Assembly: GCA_001898785.1 (NCBI GenBank)
Contig: MKVE01000019.1
Span: 1-64,000 of the forward strand
Direction of reading: 5' to 3'
Origin: Chryseobacterium sp. 36-9
Lineage (GTDB): Bacteria; Bacteroidota; Bacteroidia; Flavobacteriales; Weeksellaceae
Length of the DNA stretch: 64,000 bases
In this document: positions 8,424-16,775 of the stretch, piece by piece
Layout: each line of letters starts with the position of its first letter
Position numbering within the stretch: position 1 is the first letter of the stretch
Notes under the pieces: generated by a model
Database searches by the model: none
What the model was told of the DNA's origin: nothing
Seen by the model: only the letters and a program-made list of their open reading frames with translations
Program-made: the position numbers and the translations under genes

Positions 8424-9242
8424 TTATTTAAAGAAATAAAAATAGATCAACAAAGCCACACCAACAAAAATACGGTACCAACCCCAGGGTCTGAAACCAT
8501 ATTTATTAAGCAACGCGATAAAGGATTTGATAGCAATCCAAGCAACAACAAATGCCACTAGATTTCCAATTACAAAAATCAAAATATGATCCTGTGAAGC
8601 CATGATCATTTCGTAGCCTTTTTGCGGATTTGATGTTTCTTTTCCCCATGTTTTCACAAAAACGGAATAAACCGTGACTGCCAACATGGTTGGAACTGCC
8701 AGAAAAAATGAAAATTCGGCAGCTGCTTTTCTTGATAATCCCTGCGCCATTCCTCCGATGATAGAAGCTGCACTTCTGCTTGTTCCCGGCATCATTGCCA
8801 GACATTGCCAGAAGCCAATTGTTACTGCTTTTTTAATGGTAATTTCCTTTTCATCGTGAACTACCGGATTCTTGAACCAATTATCAGCAAATAACAAAAC
8901 AATTCCACCTAGAACTAATACAGATGAGATGGCAATCTGATTTCCAAGAACGGCTTCGATTTTATCATCTAAGAAAAATCCTATAATCAAGGCTGGTAAA
9001 ACTGCAAACGCCAATTTATAATAAAACTGAAGATTGCTAAAGTCAAAGAACTTTTTCCAATAGGCAACCACTACGGAAAGTATTGCCCCAAACTGAATGG
9101 ATACCTGAAACATCTTTAGAAACTCGGTTTCTTCCAGTCCCATAAGACTTGCTGCAAATCCCATGTGAGCAGTGGAAGATATAGGTAAATACTCTGTAAG
9201 ACCTTCTATTATAGCGATGATGATCGCTTTTACTAAATCCAT
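8424..9242 (-). CDS. uppP: Undecaprenyl-diphosphatase UppP (BacA)
   Basis: Integral membrane enzyme of 272 residues that dephosphorylates undecaprenyl pyrophosphate, recycling the lipid carrier for peptidoglycan and other wall polymers. Motif EGLTEYLPISSTAH (residues 13-26) and PGTSRSAASIIGGM (near 165) form the active site. About eight hydrophobic segments are visible. Overproduction of this family gives bacitracin tolerance in other bacteria. It is the first gene after a terminator, so uppP-truB probably form their own transcript. Confidence 0.95.
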   Translation of the reverse strand: MDLVKAIIIAIIEGLTEYLPISSTAHMGFAASLMGLEETEFLKMFQVSIQFGAILSVVVAYWKKFFDFSNLQFYYKLAFAVLPALIIGFFLDDKIEAVLGNQIAISSVLVLGGIVLLFADNWFKNPVVHDEKEITIKKAVTIGFWQCLAMMPGTSRSAASIIGGMAQGLSRKAAAEFSFFLAVPTMLAVTVYSVFVKTWGKETSNPQKGYEMIMASQDHILIFVIGNLVAFVVAWIAIKSFIALLNKYGFRPWGWYRIFVGVALLIYFYFFK

Positions 9243-9264
9243 AGTTTTGTAGTTTATTAAAAAA

Positions 9265-9295
9265 AACTTTGTCTCAGTTTGACCAAGACAAAGTT
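9265..9295 (-). terminator. Terminator between DUF3098 gene and uppP
   Basis: Perfect ten-base stem AACTTTGTCT / AGACAAAGTT with an 11-base loop and, on the minus strand, an eight-T tract. It ends the ftsX-DUF3098 transcript before uppP, so the conserved cluster is split into two units. Confidence 0.75.
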
Positions 9296-9319
9296 GTTAT
9301 TGTATTTCTTATTTAGCGT

Positions 9320-9628
9320 TTAATCTTTGTTTCTTTTCAGTATAGCAAAAATCTGGATTACAAATCCGGCAATGACCATAAGCGGGGCTAATCTGATTCT
9401 GCGGAACGAAAAAATATCCTCATTCCAATAACTGGGGTCAAATTTACCATCGGGAGTTGTATTGGCATCTGCACCCATCATTAGTACAAATCCTAATAGA
9501 ATAAGGCCTAGTCCAATAAGCATTAGTTTGAAATTCTTTTTCCCGAAGTAGAATGATTTTCTTTCAACAGATTCTTCAGATTTCCCAAACTGATCTGCAG
9601 AATATTTATTTTTTGCCTTCTTTGCCAT
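9320..9628 (-). CDS. DUF3098 membrane protein
   Basis: A 102-residue protein with two membrane helices (about 32-52 and 78-96) joined by a short loop containing DGKFDPSYWNEDIFSFRRI. The basic N-terminus is cytoplasmic. DUF3098 proteins are found almost only in Bacteroidetes and lie between ftsX and uppP, so a role in cell envelope or division is suggested by context alone. It starts two bases after the ftsX stop, so the two are probably co-translated. Confidence 0.85.
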   Translation of the reverse strand: MAKKAKNKYSADQFGKSEESVERKSFYFGKKNFKLMLIGLGLILLGFVLMMGADANTTPDGKFDPSYWNEDIFSFRRIRLAPLMVIAGFVIQIFAILKRNKD

Positions 9629-9630
9629 TG

Positions 9631-10530
9631 TTATGAGTAATATAAGTCATCTACGTTGCTTCGTAAGAATCTCCAGGTTGCAAAGATAGTACTTGCAACG
9701 GTTATAATAATACCTACCAGTAAAATTATAAACAACAATATCACATATTGATCTGTGTCCTGAACAAAAGGTGTCCCTATCTGGCTTGTAAAATAATACC
9801 AAACGCCACCCAAAGCCAAAATCCCGATGAATGCTCCAATCAGTCCCAAAACCAATGCTTCTCTGATAAATGGCATGAGAATGAATCTTCTTTTCGCACC
9901 TACCAATTGCATTGTTTTGATAATGAATCTCTTAGAGAAAATCTTCAATCTTATCGAGTTGTTAATCAAAACCATTGCAACAATCAAAAATAAAATCGAG
10001 AATGCTAAAATCCAGGTTAGAATTCTGTTCAGATTATTATAAACATCAATGGTTAATTGATTATCATTAACAACATCTTTAACACCATCAATCGCTTTTA
10101 GTTGATTAACGACACCATCTATTTTTGCAGGATCTACAAATTCCGGTTTAAGTGTAACTTCTACAGATGCCGGGAAAATATCTTCTTCAAAAAGTGCATC
10201 AGAATCGATCCCCAATTGTTTTTTTGCTAATACAGAAGCCTGTTGTTTGGAAATATATTGTGCTTGCTTTACGTAATTCTGCTGTTTGATTTTTGTGAAA
10301 GTTTCTTCCTGGAATTTCAGAGTCTTTGCAGAATCTCTCGGATCAAGATACTCATCAAAGTAAGCTTCTACTACAAGTTGCTCTTTGATATAATCCGAAT
10401 ATTTCTGAGCATTAATCAATATTAATCCAAATAATCCTACAAGGAATAAAACCAGTGAAATACTGATGACTACAGTAATATTACTGGATCTCAATCTGCT
10501 TTTATTAAAATCGTCAACGGTCTTTGGCAT
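9631..10530 (-). CDS. ftsX: Cell-division protein FtsX
   Basis: Permease-like partner of the ATPase FtsE. The FtsEX complex signals across the membrane to switch on peptidoglycan hydrolases at the septum. It has 299 residues. One helix (about 20-42) precedes a periplasmic domain (about 45-165). Three further helices follow, with the FtsX/MacB-type segment IFSKRFIIKTMQLVGAKRRFI between the first two. The ATG at 10530 (MPKTVDDFNK) is preferred over an in-frame TTG one codon earlier. ftsE is not next to it, which is usual in Flavobacteriia. Confidence 0.93.
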   Translation of the reverse strand: MPKTVDDFNKSRLRSSNITVVISISLVLFLVGLFGLILINAQKYSDYIKEQLVVEAYFDEYLDPRDSAKTLKFQEETFTKIKQQNYVKQAQYISKQQASVLAKKQLGIDSDALFEEDIFPASVEVTLKPEFVDPAKIDGVVNQLKAIDGVKDVVNDNQLTIDVYNNLNRILTWILAFSILFLIVAMVLINNSIRLKIFSKRFIIKTMQLVGAKRRFILMPFIREALVLGLIGAFIGILALGGVWYYFTSQIGTPFVQDTDQYVILLFIILLVGIIITVASTIFATWRFLRSNVDDLYYS

Positions 10531-10698
10531 CAAAAAAATTTTTGCTAAAATAGAAATTTTCGCTTAAAAAGCCTTGTTAGTCACTGTTAATAAAATCATA
10601 AAACATAATCTGTTTTTTCGTATTTTCTGAGTTATGGTAATTTTAAAAATTTCAAAATCGGCATTTTTATTGTAAAGGTCAATATCAAATATCAGTTT

Positions 10699-11685
10699 AT
10701 GAAACTCACACGCCAAGCGTCCGGAAAAAATTTTGTCTATATTGATAAAAACAAGGAAAAATTAAAAGATCCAGAAAAAATCGATTACATCAAATCTCTT
10801 GTGATTCCACCGGCTTGGACCAATGTTGAAATAACGACAAATAAACGGGCGAAGATCCTTGCAGTTGGGCGCGATCAGAAAGGTCGTAAACAATATATAT
10901 ATAACCCAAGATTCCGTGCGAAAAAAGATGCTGACAAATTTGACAGAATCCTTCATTTTGCAGAAAATCTTGAACACATGAGGCGTGTGACCGGTCAGCA
11001 TCTTAGAAAGAAAAAGATGAGCCGGGAAAAAGTTCTGGCAGCAATGGTAAGGCTTTTAGATTCAGCTTATTTTCGTCCTGGCAGCCCAAAGTACACCCAG
11101 CAAAACAAAAGTTACGGATTGACAACCATCCGAAAAAAGCATCTCAATATTGAAGGTGATGAAATGATTTTTTCCTACAAAGGAAAATCAGGAAAATTTC
11201 AGGAAAAACATATTATCAATTCGAAATTGACAAAAGTAATTTCTGATTTAGAGGATCTGCCGGGTTATCGGCTTTTCAAATATTATGATAAGGATAATAA
11301 TCTGATTACGGTTGAAAGTCAGGATCTTAATCAATACATCAAAGAGATCATGGGTGAAGAATTTTCTGCAAAAGATTTCAGAACATGGGCAGGAACGATG
11401 ATTGCGGCTGGAATCCTGGATGAATTGGGAATATGCGAAAAGCAGCAACAAAAAGAACTTAAAAAGAGAATCCGTAATGCAATTGTTGCCGTTTCTGAAA
11501 AATTAGGCAACACACCTTCCGTTGCGAGAGATTCTTACATTGATCCACGGATTTTTGAACATTATAAAAACGGACATACCATACAGTATTTTAAAAAAGA
11601 AATTAAAAAACTTTTGCGGAAAAATGAAAATCTTTCCGAAACCGAAGTTGGGGTTTTGTATATGCTGAAGTCTAAATTGCGTTAA
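10699..11685 (+). CDS. DNA topoisomerase IB (poxvirus-type)
   Basis: Relaxes supercoiled DNA through a transient 3'-phosphotyrosyl bond. The 328-residue length matches bacterial type IB enzymes. The N-terminal domain (LVIPPAWTNVEI, ARDQKGRKQYIYNPRFR-like VGRDQKGRKQY) is followed by the catalytic domain with YGLTTIRKKHL, the Arg-bearing RTWAGTMIAA segment and the nucleophile Tyr280 in ARDSYIDP. The enzyme is patchily distributed in bacteria. Its 3' end overlaps the converging nnr gene by four bases. Confidence 0.92.
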   Translation: MKLTRQASGKNFVYIDKNKEKLKDPEKIDYIKSLVIPPAWTNVEITTNKRAKILAVGRDQKGRKQYIYNPRFRAKKDADKFDRILHFAENLEHMRRVTGQHLRKKKMSREKVLAAMVRLLDSAYFRPGSPKYTQQNKSYGLTTIRKKHLNIEGDEMIFSYKGKSGKFQEKHIINSKLTKVISDLEDLPGYRLFKYYDKDNNLITVESQDLNQYIKEIMGEEFSAKDFRTWAGTMIAAGILDELGICEKQQQKELKKRIRNAIVAVSEKLGNTPSVARDSYIDPRIFEHYKNGHTIQYFKKEIKKLLRKNENLSETEVGVLYMLKSKLR

Positions 11686-13169
11686 TTCAGACTCTTGAAA
11701 ACTTCTCCTATTTTATTGATTAAATCAGTGGGTAGCATGGATTCTCTTGAGAATTCTTCAGCAGCAAAATCTCCTGCTTTTCCGTGAAGCCAAACGCTAA
11801 AAATGCTGGCTTCTTTGATCTCATATTTTTGAGAAATCAATGATGTAATTATTCCTGTCAAAACATCGCCGCTTCCGCCTTTCGCCATTCCGGAATTACC
11901 TGTAATATTATAATACACTTTTTTATCAGGCGTGATAATCGCAGTGTGATGATCTTTCAGTACGATAAAGATTTGTGATTCTTCTGCCTTTTCTTTTGCC
12001 AGTTCAATTCGGTCAAAAGAGTTTTCCGTTTTACCAAACAATCTTTCGAATTCCAAAGGATGCGGGGTAATTACAGAATGTTTTGGGATTAAATTTAAAT
12101 TTTGATTTTCTGCTAAAATATTTAAAGCATCTGCATCAAGAACTACAGGATTTTTATATGATTTCAAAAATTCTAATAAAGCTTTTTGGGTTTGTTTTTC
12201 TTTGCCTAATCCAGGACCAATCCCGTAAATCGCTTTATCCTGAATTTCAATTTTACCAATATAATTTTCGCCGGAGCTAATAAACATTGCTTCGGGAATT
12301 TGAGATTGTAAAATCAAATTGCCACAATCCGGCGCCATTGTAAAAGTCAATCCGCTACCTGTTCTCAGAGCTGATAATGATGACATCAAAACCGCACCTA
12401 TTTTACCATAACTTCCACCAACCAAAATACTTTTTCCGAAAGTGCCTTTGTTGCTGAAGTCTTCTCTCGGTTTGTAAATTTTTCGAATTATACTGTTGTC
12501 AATAACGAAATAATCTGTTTTTGCATCTTCTATAAATTTTGAATCCAAATCAATGTCCAAAACTTCGGTTTTTCCACAGAACCTTCCGGTTTCCGGATGA
12601 AGAAAACTTCTTTTATAAAACTGGAAAGTCAGTGTAAAATCAGCTTTGAAGACAACGGAATCTTTTTCAATTACTTTATCTGCGAACAACCCTGTTGGGA
12701 TATCAATAGAAACTTTCGGAAGTGTGGTTTGATTTAACGTTTCAACAAGATTTTTAACCTTTCCTGATAGTTTTCTGTTCAATCCATAACCAAAAAGAGC
12801 GTCAATAAGAACGGTTTTTTCTTTGATGGTTTTTGAGAAATCACCGAAGTCTTTAATTTCAATTCCACTGATTTTTTTGATTTTTCTGAAATTGATTTCT
12901 GCATCTGCCTTGAAATTTAAATTAGCTCTGTCGATATAAACCTCCACATCAAACCCTTTTTCATAAAGCATTCTTGCCATTGCCAAACCGTCGCCGCCGT
13001 TATTTCCCGTTCCACAGAATATTAAAAATCTGTTTGTAGTTTTAAAGTTCATTTCTATCCATTCCACGCATTTGGCAGCGGCACGTTCCATCAGATTTAA
13101 TGATGAGACTCCACTTTCAGTAGTTGCAATATCGCAGGATTTGATTTGTGAGGAAGACAGGATTTTCAT
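11682..13169 (-). CDS. nnr: Bifunctional NAD(P)HX epimerase/dehydratase
   Basis: Repairs hydrated NADH and NADPH. It has 495 residues in two domains. The YjeF-N epimerase (about 1-210) has GTGNNGGDGLAMAR. The C-terminal ADP/ATP-dependent dehydratase of the ribokinase-like fold (about 225-490) has GIGPGLGK, DADALN, TPHPLEFERL and KGGSGDVLTG. Both active-site regions are intact. The two-domain fusion is the usual bacterial form. Confidence 0.95.
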   Translation of the reverse strand: MKILSSSQIKSCDIATTESGVSSLNLMERAAAKCVEWIEMNFKTTNRFLIFCGTGNNGGDGLAMARMLYEKGFDVEVYIDRANLNFKADAEINFRKIKKISGIEIKDFGDFSKTIKEKTVLIDALFGYGLNRKLSGKVKNLVETLNQTTLPKVSIDIPTGLFADKVIEKDSVVFKADFTLTFQFYKRSFLHPETGRFCGKTEVLDIDLDSKFIEDAKTDYFVIDNSIIRKIYKPREDFSNKGTFGKSILVGGSYGKIGAVLMSSLSALRTGSGLTFTMAPDCGNLILQSQIPEAMFISSGENYIGKIEIQDKAIYGIGPGLGKEKQTQKALLEFLKSYKNPVVLDADALNILAENQNLNLIPKHSVITPHPLEFERLFGKTENSFDRIELAKEKAEESQIFIVLKDHHTAIITPDKKVYYNITGNSGMAKGGSGDVLTGIITSLISQKYEIKEASIFSVWLHGKAGDFAAEEFSRESMLPTDLINKIGEVFKSLN

Positions 13170-13255
13170 TTTACAGTTTAAAGATTAACATCAAATTTAG
13201 TTAATAAAACTTTTACAAAAAATGAAAAAATAAAGACTTTTAAAGGAAAAAATTA

Positions 13256-13263
13256 TATTTTTG
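13256..13263 (+). promoter_or_regulatory. Flavobacterial -7 box TATTTTTG
   Basis: TAnnTTTG match 26 bases upstream of the mscL ATG. Confidence 0.45.
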
Positions 13264-13288
13264 TTATATAACTATAAAAAATACAACT

Positions 13289-13675
13289 ATGGGATTTGTA
13301 AAAGAATTTAAAGAATTTGCTGTCAAAGGAAATGTACTGGATTTAGCAATTGGTGTAATAATTGGAGGTGCTTTTGGAAAAATAGTAACATCTATGGTTG
13401 ACGATATTATTACTCCTGCTATTCTAAACCCAGCTATGAAAGCTATAAATGCGGAAAATCTCTCTCAACTGGTTGTTCCGGGAACTGCCATTAAATATGG
13501 TAACTTTTTATCTTCGACTATTTCTTTCATTGTTATTGCGTTTTGTCTTTTTTTGGTTATCAAGGGTATAAATAAATTAAAAAAAGATGAACCAAAAGAA
13601 GTTGTTCCTGCGGGACCTTCATCTACAGATGCATTATTAATGGAAATACGTGATGAACTGAAGAAAAAACAATAA
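13289..13675 (+). CDS. mscL: Large-conductance mechanosensitive channel MscL
   Basis: Pentameric channel that opens under membrane tension and releases solutes during osmotic downshock. It has 128 residues, the normal family length. The N-terminal amphipathic helix GFVKEFKEFAVKGNV leads into TM1 (LDLAIGVIIGGAFGKIV). TM2 is near residues 70-92 (ISFIVIAFCLFLVIKGIN). The charged C-terminal bundle LLMEIRDELKKK ends the protein. It stands alone, with its own promoter and terminator. Confidence 0.96.
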   Translation: MGFVKEFKEFAVKGNVLDLAIGVIIGGAFGKIVTSMVDDIITPAILNPAMKAINAENLSQLVVPGTAIKYGNFLSSTISFIVIAFCLFLVIKGINKLKKDEPKEVVPAGPSSTDALLMEIRDELKKKQ

Positions 13676-13699
13676 TATCCGATTATTTTTTAATAAGAA

Positions 13700-13728
13700 A
13701 AGTTCTACCTTGTCGTAGAACTTTTTTT
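13700..13728 (+). terminator. mscL terminator
   Basis: Stem AAGTTCTAC / GTAGAACTT with a six-base loop and a T-tract. Confidence 0.85.
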
Positions 13729-13870
13729 GTTGTTTTAAACCTTTATCGTTTCGATATTAAATGATGACTTGAAAGTATGATAACTGAAGTTTGAATTTCT
13801 TTTCTTGTTAATTTTAATTTTGCCGTTGATTTTTAGAAAGTTATGATTTGTTTTGAAGTTTGTTAAGTTA

Positions 13871-13901
13871 TTGCTAGTTTCAAATAAAAAGCATATCTTT
13901 G
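13871..13901 (+). promoter_or_regulatory. rpsA promoter (TTG-N20-TATCTTTG)
   Basis: TTG at 13871-13873 and TATCTTTG at 13894-13901 with 20 bases between them, a full match to the Bacteroidetes housekeeping promoter. It predicts a leader of about 110 bases before the rpsA ATG. The rest of 13729-13870 shows no gene. Confidence 0.7.
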
Positions 13902-13910
13902 CACCACTTT

Positions 13911-14000
13911 TTGCGGAGCAGATTCAGAAAAGTAAACTATTAATAATTAACAACTTCCAATATTTTGATTCCGCAGTTTTTGAATCGTTAAGAATTGGAA
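13911..14000 (+). promoter_or_regulatory. Structured rpsA leader with competing hairpins
   Basis: The leader can pair TGCGGA (13912-13917) with TCCGCA (13970-13975). Alternatively it can pair TTCCAA (13955-13960) with TTGGAA (13995-14000), enclosing GATTC (13967-13971) paired with GAATC (13982-13986). The second fold uses bases needed by the first, so the two exclude each other. Autoregulation of S1 through its own leader is known in E. coli. Its presence here is inference. Confidence 0.4.
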
Positions 14001-14017
14001 TACAAATTTTTTAGAAA

Positions 14018-15808
14018 ATGTCAAAAGAGACAAATTCAGCAGAGGTTTTATTAAACCAAAACGTAGCACCAGAACAATTTGATTGGGAATCTTTCGAATC
14101 AGGACTTAATGCAGAGGACAGAAACGAGAAGAAAGAACTAGAAGAAATCTACAATGGTTCTCTTAATGATCTTACAGACAATGATGTAATCACTGGTAAA
14201 GTTGTAAGATTAACTGATAAAGAAGCTATCGTAGATATCAACTTCAAATCTGAAGGTGTTATTTCTCTTAACGAATTCCGTTACAATCAAGGTCTTAAAG
14301 TAGGTGATGTTGTAGAAGTAATGGTTGACAGAAGAGAAGACAAATCAGGTCAGTTACAGTTATCTCACAAAAAAGCGAGAACGCTTAAAGCTTGGGATAA
14401 AGTAAATGAGCTACACGAAACTGGAGAAATCGTTAACGGTTTTGTGAAATCCAGAACTAAAGGAGGTATGATCGTTGACGTACACGGAATCGAAGCATTC
14501 TTACCTGGTTCTCAAATTGATGTTAAGCCAATTAAAGATTACGATCAGTTCGTAGGTAAAACTATGGAGTTCAAAGTTGTGAAAATCAACCCAGAGTTCA
14601 AAAACGTAGTAGTATCTCACAAAGCATTGATCGAAGCAGATATCGAAGGTCAGAAAAAAGAAATCATCGCTCAGTTAGAAAAAGGACAGGTTCTTGAAGG
14701 TACTGTTAAGAATATTACTTCTTACGGTGTATTCATCGACTTAGGAGGTGTTGATGGATTGATCCACATTACAGACCTTTCTTGGTCTAGAGTGAACCAC
14801 CCATCTGAAATCCTTGAGGACGGACAGACTGTAAAAGTTGTTATCCTTGACTTTGATGATGAGAAAACAAGAATCCAGTTGGGTATGAAGCAATTAGAAG
14901 CTCATCCTTGGGACGCTCTTTCTGCTGACTTGAAAGTAGGTGATAAAGTAAAAGGAAAAGTAGTAGTTCTTGCTGACTATGGTGCATTCGTAGAAATCGC
15001 TCCGGGTGTAGAAGGATTAATCCACGTTTCTGAAATGTCTTGGTCTACTCACTTGAGATCTGCAGGTGACTTTGTAAAAGTAGGTGATGAAGTAGAAGCA
15101 GAAGTATTGACTTTGGACAGAGAAGACAGAAAAATCTCTCTAGGTATCAAGCAATTGAACAAAGATCCTTGGGAAAATATCGAAGCTAAATATCCTGTTG
15201 GATCTAAGCATGTAGGAACTGTAAGAAACTTTACTAACTTTGGTGTATTTGTAGAGTTAGAAGAAGGTATCGACGGATTGATCTACATCTCTGATCTTTC
15301 TTGGACCAAGAAAATCAAGCACCCATCTGAGTTCTGTGCAGTTGGAGATAAATTAGATGTTGTAGTATTGGAACTAGATACCCAGGCAAGAAGATTATCT
15401 CTAGGTCACAAGCAATTGACTGAAAATCCTTGGGATAAATTCGAAACTAAATACGCTGAAGGAACTGTACACACAGGAACTGCAGTAGAAGTTCACGATA
15501 AAGGTGCTTCTATCCAGTTCGAAGATCAGGAAGTTGAAGCATTCTGTCCATCAAGATTATTAGAGAAAGAAGACGGATCTAAAATCAAAAAAGGTGAAGA
15601 GGCTCAATTCAAAGTAATCGAATTCAACAAAGAATTCAAGAGAGTAGTAGTTTCTCACACAGGTATCTTCAGAGATGAAGAGAAGAAAAATGCTAAAGAA
15701 GCTTCTACAAGAAACGTAGCATCTTCTTCAAACAACGAAGAAAGATCGACTCTTGGAGATATCGATGCATTAGCAGAATTGAAAAGAAAAATGGAAGAAG
15801 GTAAATAA
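14018..15808 (+). CDS. rpsA: 30S ribosomal protein S1
   Basis: Binds mRNA on the small ribosomal subunit and helps start translation, which is important in Bacteroidetes, where Shine-Dalgarno pairing is weak. It has 596 residues with six S1/OB-fold repeats, recognisable as GxVxxxxxxGxxVDxxGxxGxxxxS units beginning near residues 55, 140, 225, 310, 395 and 480. Repeats three to five are nearly canonical (GVFIDLGGVDGLIHITDLSW, GAFVEIAPGVEGLIHVSEMSW). The N- and C-termini carry acidic and charged extensions. Codon use is strongly biased (AGA, GGT, AAA), as expected for a highly expressed gene. Confidence 0.96.
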   Translation: MSKETNSAEVLLNQNVAPEQFDWESFESGLNAEDRNEKKELEEIYNGSLNDLTDNDVITGKVVRLTDKEAIVDINFKSEGVISLNEFRYNQGLKVGDVVEVMVDRREDKSGQLQLSHKKARTLKAWDKVNELHETGEIVNGFVKSRTKGGMIVDVHGIEAFLPGSQIDVKPIKDYDQFVGKTMEFKVVKINPEFKNVVVSHKALIEADIEGQKKEIIAQLEKGQVLEGTVKNITSYGVFIDLGGVDGLIHITDLSWSRVNHPSEILEDGQTVKVVILDFDDEKTRIQLGMKQLEAHPWDALSADLKVGDKVKGKVVVLADYGAFVEIAPGVEGLIHVSEMSWSTHLRSAGDFVKVGDEVEAEVLTLDREDRKISLGIKQLNKDPWENIEAKYPVGSKHVGTVRNFTNFGVFVELEEGIDGLIYISDLSWTKKIKHPSEFCAVGDKLDVVVLELDTQARRLSLGHKQLTENPWDKFETKYAEGTVHTGTAVEVHDKGASIQFEDQEVEAFCPSRLLEKEDGSKIKKGEEAQFKVIEFNKEFKRVVVSHTGIFRDEEKKNAKEASTRNVASSSNNEERSTLGDIDALAELKRKMEEGK

Positions 15809-15832
15809 TCACCTCTTACCATTTTGAAATAT

Positions 15833-15860
15833 AAAGCCACCTACAAAAGGTGGCTTTTTT
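15833..15860 (+). terminator. rpsA terminator
   Basis: Perfect ten-base stem AAAGCCACCT / AGGTGGCTTT with a five-base loop and T-tract. Confidence 0.88.
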
Positions 15861-15894
15861 AGCCAAAGAAATAATTTATTATATCAAATAACCT

Positions 15895-16653
15895 ATGAAA
15901 AAAATTCTATTATCTTTAAGCTTAATCACAGCAGCTTTTTCATCAGCACAAATTAATGCGAGTGAAAGTTTTGAGTCTACGACTTATCCAGGTTTTACAA
16001 ATGTTTCATTTTTCCGTAGTAGTGTAGAAACACCATGTGCAGGGAGCTATGGCTTGACAAGAAATTTTTGGAGTGGCGGTACGTTAGGTTCTACAACTTA
16101 CTCATCTACATCATCTAATGGTGGAAAGCTGGATATCTCCTTCAAATACAAAACTTTTATATATAATAATGGATCTGTTAACGGAACTTTGAAAGTAGAG
16201 TATTCTATTGATGGTGGCCAAAATTATCAGACTCTACAAACTATTAGTTTAACATCTGTGGCAGGTTGCGCTACTTGGTCTGGTTCTTTGCAGCAAGGCA
16301 CGGTGCCAAATTCTGCAAACTTTAAATTAAGAGTTTCCGGCCAATGGACTTCTGGTGATTATTGGGTGATCTTGGATGATTTTAAATTAACACAATCCCC
16401 ATTTTTATCAGTTTCTGATATTTCTAAAAAAACGACTGAGGTTTATCCAAATCCGTTTAATGATGTCTTATTCTTAAATAATTCTGAGGATGTGGATAAT
16501 ATTTCGATTGCAGACATTTCCGGAAGAACTGTAAAAACAATCAATCAGGTTTCGAAAGAATTGAAACTTAATGACCTAAAAGCAGGTGTTTATGTAATCT
16601 CAATCATTTACAAAAACGGAACATCAACATCTGATAAGATTGTAAAAAAGTAA
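15895..16653 (+). CDS. Secreted protein with T9SS type A sorting tail
   Basis: A 252-residue exported protein with signal peptide MKKILLSLSLITAAFSSAQ. The mature part is a beta-sandwich (residues 22-165) rich in Ser, Thr and Gly, with SYDFESTTYP-like SFESTTYPGF and a WVILDDFKL strand typical of jelly-roll domains that bind sugars or protein partners. A sorting tail follows (VYPNPFNDVLFLN, KAGVYVISI, KIVKK). The native target is unknown. It lies between two strong terminators and is monocistronic. Confidence 0.85.
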   Translation: MKKILLSLSLITAAFSSAQINASESFESTTYPGFTNVSFFRSSVETPCAGSYGLTRNFWSGGTLGSTTYSSTSSNGGKLDISFKYKTFIYNNGSVNGTLKVEYSIDGGQNYQTLQTISLTSVAGCATWSGSLQQGTVPNSANFKLRVSGQWTSGDYWVILDDFKLTQSPFLSVSDISKKTTEVYPNPFNDVLFLNNSEDVDNISIADISGRTVKTINQVSKELKLNDLKAGVYVISIIYKNGTSTSDKIVKK

Positions 16654-16676
16654 AAATAAATTATCTTTTCTAATAA

Positions 16677-16708
16677 AAACATTCCAAATTTTTGGAATGT
16701 TTTTTTAT
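16677..16708 (+). terminator. Terminator after T9SS gene
   Basis: Stem AAACATTCCAAA / TTTGGAATGTTT with a two-base loop and a long T-tract. Confidence 0.85.
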
Positions 16709-16775
16709 ATTTTGCTGATATTTAGTTTATTTTTAATAAATTCGATTGATTTTTTAATTAAATGCGAAATTTATT

